From assembly GCA_028279265.1 (NCBI GenBank), contig JANQOC010000209.1, positions 1-10,326 of the forward strand: a stretch of 10,326 nt of DNA. Direction: 5' to 3'. The number at the start of each line of letters is the position of its first letter. Positions within the stretch are counted from its first letter, which is position 1. The DNA comes from Hyphomicrobiales bacterium (GTDB taxonomy: Bacteria > Pseudomonadota > Alphaproteobacteria > Rhizobiales > CAYWUX01). Of this stretch, positions 6,593 to 10,326 are shown piece after piece. The notes beneath the pieces are model-generated. The model worked only from the letters and a program-made list of their open reading frames with translations, was not told the origin of the DNA and did not search any database. The translations under genes and the position numbers were made by a program.

Positions 6593-7429
6593 TTATCCCT
6601 TCACAGATCCCGCCGTCAGGCCCGCGATGATCTGTCGGGCAGCGAAAAATGTGAAAATCAAAGGCGGAATGACAATGAGTGTACCAATCGCCATGATGCG
6701 CCCCCACTCTACGCCCGTATCCGTGAGAAAACCGGAGACGGCCACCGGAAGCGTACGCGTTCTTCGCCCCGTCAGCAGAAGCGCCAGTATGAATTCGTTC
6801 CAGGCAATTCGGAATGTGAATATACCGGCCACGGCATAACCTGACTTCATGAGCGGCAGCAACACCCGAAAGAAGACCTGTAGCGGTGATGCCCCATCGA
6901 CGATGGCGGCTTCCTCGAGTTCAACAGGTATCTGCTTATAAAAACCAAACAGGAGCCAGATGGCGAACGGAAGATTTAGCGCCGTATAGAAGAAGATCAG
7001 AACCGCCAGGTCATTGCTTATGCCGTAGGATACGACGATGGCAAAAGCGGGTACGGCCAGGACGGCCGGTGGTACCATGCGCACAAGCAGTGTCGCATTG
7101 GCAACAAATTTGCGTCCCTTGAACTCGGATCGTGCCAGCGCATAGGCGCAGAGTCCGCCAAGAAAAAGTGTGAGAAACGTTGACACCGAGGCGACAATCA
7201 CTGAGTTCCACAGGAAGCGGTCGAACCGCCCCCGCCCCATGATGAATTCATAATTATCGAAGGTCGGGAAGAAGAAAAACCAGATTGGCTTGCCTTCGAA
7301 AATCATCACCTGATCCTTGAACGATGTGGATACCATCACCCAAATAGGCATCAGGCATATGATGGCCAGGACGACAAGACAAAGATAATGCGCTGTAACA
7401 CGCCAGGGATTATCCAATCGGTTATACAT
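6593..7429 (-). CDS. CUT1 carbohydrate ABC transporter permease, MalG/UgpE type
   Basis: This inner-membrane subunit of a sugar importer has 278 residues, the normal size for the MalG/UgpE branch. It has about six hydrophobic segments (near 14-34, 74-97, 112-134, 141-162, 198-219 and 248-263). The EAA loop that binds the ATPase is well formed at about 173-193: EAAIVDGASPLQVFFRVLLP, with the invariant G179 and P192. The segment FTFRIAWNEFILALLL (204-219) is diagnostic for the second permease of CUT1 systems. Its ATG lies inside the end of the upstream permease gene (eight shared bases), and its own ribosome binding site is weak (AGG three bases away), so translation is probably coupled. It is the last gene of the - strand operon. 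It must pair with the MalF-like protein to form the channel. The sugar is unknown. Confidence 0.93.
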   Translation of the reverse strand: MYNRLDNPWRVTAHYLCLVVLAIICLMPIWVMVSTSFKDQVMIFEGKPIWFFFFPTFDNYEFIMGRGRFDRFLWNSVIVASVSTFLTLFLGGLCAYALARSEFKGRKFVANATLLVRMVPPAVLAVPAFAIVVSYGISNDLAVLIFFYTALNLPFAIWLLFGFYKQIPVELEEAAIVDGASPLQVFFRVLLPLMKSGYAVAGIFTFRIAWNEFILALLLTGRRTRTLPVAVSGFLTDTGVEWGRIMAIGTLIVIPPLIFTFFAARQIIAGLTAGSVKG

Positions 7430-8330
7430 CGGCCTTATCTTTCATGGGATTTCCAATGACCAGGATTGCCAGGGACAGAACAAAAACAATAACGATCAGC
7501 AAAACGGCAATCGCCGAAGCGTAACCTAAAAGCTGCGCATCAAAGGCTCTGTTATAAATATGGAGAGACAAGAGTTCGGTGGCCCGTCCCGGACCTCCCC
7601 CGGTCATGATGAACATGACTTCCAGCGCCCGGAAGACATCGATCAGTCGCATCAGCAGCGCGATGAGAAGGATTGAACTGATCATCGGGAGTTTGACAAG
7701 AAATATCTGCTGCCACCAATTGGCTCCGTCAATGCGCGACGCTTCCAGGACTTCGGACGGCAGGGCCTGCAAACCGGCAATGACGATGATGAAAATGAAT
7801 GGCGTCCATTGCCAGATATCGGTGAACACGATGGCAAAAAAGGCGAGCTCCGCATCTCCCAGCCAAACCTGCGGTTCAATGCCAAACCAGATACCGAGAT
7901 AGTAGTTGATCCAACCAACGCGGGCATCGAACAAATATCGCCAGATCAGTCCAACCACGACCGGTGAAACCATCAGCGGCAGTATAAAAATGGTCCGGAA
8001 TATGGAGGCCCCACGTATTGGCTTTTCCAGGAGAAGGGCCAGAGACACGCCCAGGAACATCTCTAGGGAAATTGTCCAGAAGCCGAAACGGAATGTGACC
8101 CAGATGGATTCCCAGACATCAGGATCGGTAAACATACGGGCATAATTGGATAATCCGACATTGTCAGCGGTAGAAAACGGCGTACCTATCTTCCAATTGA
8201 AGAAGCTGAGATAAATCGCATCAATAACCGGATACACCAGGCCCGCGGCCATGACCAGGACGGCCGGAGCGATAAACAAATAAGGTGTCAGGGCTCGGTA
8301 GTCTCGGGATGGGAGGGCCGCGTCACTCAT
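7422..8330 (-). CDS. CUT1 carbohydrate ABC transporter permease, MalF/UgpA type
   Basis: This is the other channel half of the sugar importer, with 302 residues from the ATG at 8330. A GTG directly before it (8333) would add one residue; the ATG fits better because AGG then lies seven bases upstream. It has about six hydrophobic segments, starting with LTPYLFIAPAVLVMAAGLVYPVI at 14-36. The EAA loop is EASRIDGANWWQQIFLVKLP (196-215), with G202 and P215 in place. The segment MTGGGPGRATELLSLHIYN (242-260) is the hallmark of MalF/UgpA/LacF-type permeases. It lacks the long periplasmic insertion of E. coli MalF, as is usual for short CUT1 permeases. It follows the binding-protein gene after 100 bases that contain a strong hairpin, which probably lowers its expression relative to that protein. 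Confidence 0.93.
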   Translation of the reverse strand: MSDAALPSRDYRALTPYLFIAPAVLVMAAGLVYPVIDAIYLSFFNWKIGTPFSTADNVGLSNYARMFTDPDVWESIWVTFRFGFWTISLEMFLGVSLALLLEKPIRGASIFRTIFILPLMVSPVVVGLIWRYLFDARVGWINYYLGIWFGIEPQVWLGDAELAFFAIVFTDIWQWTPFIFIIVIAGLQALPSEVLEASRIDGANWWQQIFLVKLPMISSILLIALLMRLIDVFRALEVMFIMTGGGPGRATELLSLHIYNRAFDAQLLGYASAIAVLLIVIVFVLSLAILVIGNPMKDKADV

Positions 8331-8378
8331 CACATTGCCTGGATCAGATTGCTCGGAACGAATACTAAATTAAGGAAT

Positions 8379-8409
8379 GGAGGGGAACTGTAGAATCCAG
8401 TTCCCCTCC
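8379..8409 (-). other. Perfect 12-bp stem-loop between binding-protein and permease genes
   Basis: GGAGGGGAACTG (8379-8390) and CAGTTCCCCTCC (8398-8409) are perfect inverted repeats around a seven-base loop. In the direction of transcription (- strand) it lies 21 bases after the binding-protein stop and is followed by ATTCCTTAATTT, moderately U-rich but not a clean U-tract. It may be a partial terminator or a 3'-end stabiliser that produces excess binding-protein message, comparable in position to the malE-malF intergenic hairpins of enteric bacteria. Confidence 0.8.
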
Positions 8410-8430
8410 GGGAGAAAGGACGTTCCCCGC

Positions 8431-9762
8431 TTATTTGCGGTAGTTCGCCCAACTGTAATAGCCTTCCCGTTCCATGATCGCCCGCGCTTTTTTGGCGGCA
8501 GCGTCCATGATCGGCTGAATTGGTTTATCGGTAGTGATAACCTCCGTCAGGGCCTGTCCGAGCACGTCAATGTTCAACTCGTTCCACTCGGGAATGAGCG
8601 GACGCCAATCCGGATCGGCGCAGGGAAGCTGCTCAAGGATAACCGGATATTCAGCAAACTTGTCATTGAAATGCTTGTAGGTCGACATGCGAATGGGGTC
8701 ACCACCAAGTTCAACCATGCGCTTATCGCCGGCCTTGGACGTGATGTACTGAATAAACAGAAACGCCGCTTCCTTGTTCTGGGAATTTGCCGGAATACCG
8801 ACAGCAAACCCGCCGGTTTCAGATCCGCAACGGCTGCCAACGGGATGCAGGGCATAGCCGACCTTGCCGTCGACTTTCGAAAGCTTGGGATCCCGGGCCA
8901 TGGCAGCGATTTTCAATGTATCAATATACATCGCCGCCCCGCCGCCGAGAAATGCAGCGGCAGCTTCACCAAATCCAAATGAAGGTATACCTTTTGGACC
9001 TGTCTGGGCGATTTCACGCATGATCTGCGCGGCTTCAACGCCGGCGGCATTGTTGAACACCGGGTTCCACTCATCGTCAAATATCTTGCCACCGAGGGGG
9101 GCGAGGTGAAGCAACCAGCCGGCGGTCACTTGGTGACCGGTCTTTCCACGGGATGTCAGAGCCGGTGTGCCCGCAGCATTGAGTTTTTTGAGGGCAGCCC
9201 GAAGTTCGTCATAAGTTTTTGGCGGCTGAATTCCCTGCTTCTCCAGGATATCCTTTCGATAGGCGAGAATGGATGTCTCGGCGCCAAATGGTACGCCATA
9301 AAGGGCACCGGATTTTCCGGGCATATACCCCTTTTTACCGCCGACAACACCACCATTCTGCAGATAAGCATCGGCGATATCATCAATATCGTACTTAGGA
9401 TCGACCAGGGCGCCGTTGGTGAAGAACTGGCTGAGCGGGGTCAGAAGGCCTTTGGATACATACTCGCCCTTCCACATGACAACCCACGATACGACATCAT
9501 ACTCGCCCCTGGGTTTTGACATTTCAAGAATTTGCCGGTCACGCAGCTTCAAGTATTGAAGAGCGTCCACTTCGACATTAATGCCTGTCTCTTTTGTGAA
9601 TTCTTCAATCAGCTTTTCGGCTTTTTGGAAATGGCTGAGAGCCGGCCAGCTCACGACAATTGTTTTGCCCTTATACTTTTCATAAGGATTTGCATTTGCA
9701 AAGTTGACGGTCACAACAATCGTCAACAGCGCAATTGCAACAGATTTGAAGAGTCTTTCCAT
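8431..9762 (-). CDS. CUT1 carbohydrate ABC transporter substrate-binding protein (family 1)
   Basis: This periplasmic sugar or polyol receptor of 443 residues falls in the normal range for family 1 (MalE/UgpB-like) binding proteins. The signal peptide is clear: basic MERLFK, hydrophobic AIALLTIVVTVNF and a likely cleavage after ANA at residue 24. The mature chain begins NPYEKYKGKTIVVSWP and shows the expected first-lobe pattern AEKLIEEFTKETGINVEVDAL (48-68). It then has GALYGVPFGAETSILAYRKDILEKQGI, a near-universal block in this family that covers the hinge and ligand pocket, and KPIQPIMDAAAKKARAIMEREG near the C-terminus. The ATG is supported by GGAGG (9769-9773 on the - strand) six bases upstream. 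It sits between the ATPase and the permeases of the same operon. Aromatic residues around the pocket suggest a carbohydrate, but the ligand cannot be named. Confidence 0.92.
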   Translation of the reverse strand: MERLFKSVAIALLTIVVTVNFANANPYEKYKGKTIVVSWPALSHFQKAEKLIEEFTKETGINVEVDALQYLKLRDRQILEMSKPRGEYDVVSWVVMWKGEYVSKGLLTPLSQFFTNGALVDPKYDIDDIADAYLQNGGVVGGKKGYMPGKSGALYGVPFGAETSILAYRKDILEKQGIQPPKTYDELRAALKKLNAAGTPALTSRGKTGHQVTAGWLLHLAPLGGKIFDDEWNPVFNNAAGVEAAQIMREIAQTGPKGIPSFGFGEAAAAFLGGGAAMYIDTLKIAAMARDPKLSKVDGKVGYALHPVGSRCGSETGGFAVGIPANSQNKEAAFLFIQYITSKAGDKRMVELGGDPIRMSTYKHFNDKFAEYPVILEQLPCADPDWRPLIPEWNELNIDVLGQALTEVITTDKPIQPIMDAAAKKARAIMEREGYYSWANYRK

Positions 9763-9768
9763 AATTTT

Positions 9769-9773
9769 CCTCC
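9769..9773 (-). promoter_or_regulatory. Strong Shine-Dalgarno site of the CUT1 binding-protein gene
   Basis: GGAGG on the - strand lies six bases before the ATG at 9762 and fixes the start. The 48-base gap to the upstream ATPase gene otherwise holds an A-rich stretch with no clear promoter or hairpin, so the genes are probably co-transcribed. Confidence 0.8.
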
Positions 9774-9810
9774 AGTTGTTTATGGTTTTTTCTTCTCGTT
9801 CAAAAGTGAT

Positions 9811-10326
9811 TTAGATGCTTAAACCGGTCTCCTTGTCGAAAAGATACATGCGGTCTACATCAAAATAATATGTTCCGGACTCCATCGGGCTTGCATCCGG
9901 ACCGACATCAACGGTGGCGGTAATCTGCTTGCCATCGATGGAAGCAGCGAGAAACTGACTCGAGCCTATATATTCCGCGACATCGACATTGAGGCTGATC
10001 TCGGCCTTTTGGCCAACGCCATCGGACGTTGCAGAAAAATGTTCCGGTCGCAGGCCAACCACGACCGCCTTTTGATTGGCGCCTTCGGCTTTGGAGCGCA
10101 ATCGATCGGACACGGGCAGGGAAAAACCATTCCCTTTTACGGACAGTTTTCCACCCTCGGAATAAAGTTCCCCGTCGAGGAAGTTCATGGATGGGGAGCC
10201 GATAAACCCGGCAACGAACAAGTTTTCCGGTGATGTGTAAACTTCCCGGGGGGTTCCGACCTGTTGTATCTCCCCCTGGTCCATGATCACAATGCGATCG
10301 GCCATGGTCATGGCTTCGATCTGATC
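9811..10326 (-). CDS. CUT1 sugar ABC transporter ATP-binding protein, UgpC/MalK type (partial, 5' end outside window)
   Basis: Only the last 172 codons lie in the window; the frame runs open through the right edge. The first visible residues DQIEAMTMADRIVIM are the segment right after the switch histidine (normally THDQxEAMTMADR) of MalK/UgpC/MsmK ATPases, so Walker A, Q-loop, signature and Walker B lie outside. An internal ATG at 10311 should not be taken as the start. Next comes GEIQQVGTPREVYTSPENLFVAGFIGSPSMNFLDG, the standard end of the nucleotide-binding domain. The rest is the C-terminal OB-fold/TOBE regulatory domain, with VVVGLRPEHFS near 86-96 and a terminal YFDVDRMYLFDKETG. It energises the two permeases downstream. 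In UgpC/MalK relatives the C-terminal domain is where regulatory proteins dock. Confidence 0.93.
   Translation of the reverse strand, partial: DQIEAMTMADRIVIMDQGEIQQVGTPREVYTSPENLFVAGFIGSPSMNFLDGELYSEGGKLSVKGNGFSLPVSDRLRSKAEGANQKAVVVGLRPEHFSATSDGVGQKAEISLNVDVAEYIGSSQFLAASIDGKQITATVDVGPDASPMESGTYYFDVDRMYLFDKETGLSI

Noticed and set aside
6530..6844. Open frame on the + strand running from the end of the second sulfatase into the convergent permease
   Set aside because: It is out of frame with the sulfatase and antisense to the MalG-like permease, with a low-complexity charged composition typical of non-coding frames.
8377..8982. Open frame of 201 codons on the + strand over the hairpin and the end of the sugar-binding-protein gene
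   Set aside because: It is antisense to a clear family 1 binding protein, and its start falls just before the hairpin, whose GGAGGGG arm mimics translation signals.
10311..10311. ATG at 10311 as the start of the - strand ATPase gene
   Set aside because: The frame continues upstream as DQIEA before this methionine, which is the conserved interior of the MalK/UgpC nucleotide-binding domain, so the gene is cut by the window edge.

Overview
The window looks like a chromosomal nutrient-uptake and catabolism locus of a Gram-negative proteobacterium. The secreted binding proteins carry classical signal peptides, Shine-Dalgarno sites are strong, base composition is moderate (roughly half G+C), and the gene families are those common in free-living, often marine, Alphaproteobacteria. 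The taxonomic placement is inference from family content; no rRNA or other marker gene is present.

Layout. On the + strand, positions 8-6546 form one co-directional cluster: an FCD-type GntR regulator (8-712), a NitT/TauT/sulfonate-type ABC importer (binding protein 751-1734, permease 1894-2700, ATPase 2758-3543) and two type I sulfatase-superfamily hydrolases (3554-4990 and 5047-6546). Facing it on the - strand, from the right edge to 6593, is a CUT1-family carbohydrate ABC importer. It consists of an ATPase whose first part lies outside the window (9811-10326), a family 1 binding protein (8431-9762) and two overlapping permeases (7422-8330 and 6593-7429). The two clusters converge with only 46 bases between them and no recognisable terminator.

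How the genes may work together. The gene order binding protein - permease - ATPase - sulfatase resembles the ats (sulfate ester) importer plus arylsulfatase clusters of Pseudomonas. Here both hydrolases lack signal peptides, so the simplest model is import of an intact sulfated (or phosphorylated/phosphonated) small molecule followed by cytoplasmic cleavage. The neighbouring CUT1 importer suggests the desulfated product, or a second substrate, is a carbohydrate or polyol. Cysteine and methionine are not depleted in the first sulfatase, and the regulator is of a carbon-responsive family. Both points favour a carbon-source role over emergency sulfur scavenging. The substrate cannot be read from the sequence.

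Regulatory structure. Both binding-protein genes are followed directly by a stable stem-loop (1746-1777 and 8379-8409) before the first permease gene, an arrangement that would give high binding-protein and low permease output. A near-palindrome TTGTATGCAA overlaps the regulator's start codon and may be an autoregulatory operator. Two gene junctions embed the stop codon in the next gene's ribosome binding site (TAGGAG), and the second sulfatase may be translated through a TGATG overlap with a nine-codon leader. No mobile elements, CRISPR arrays, RNA genes or gene-free stretches above 300 bases were seen.
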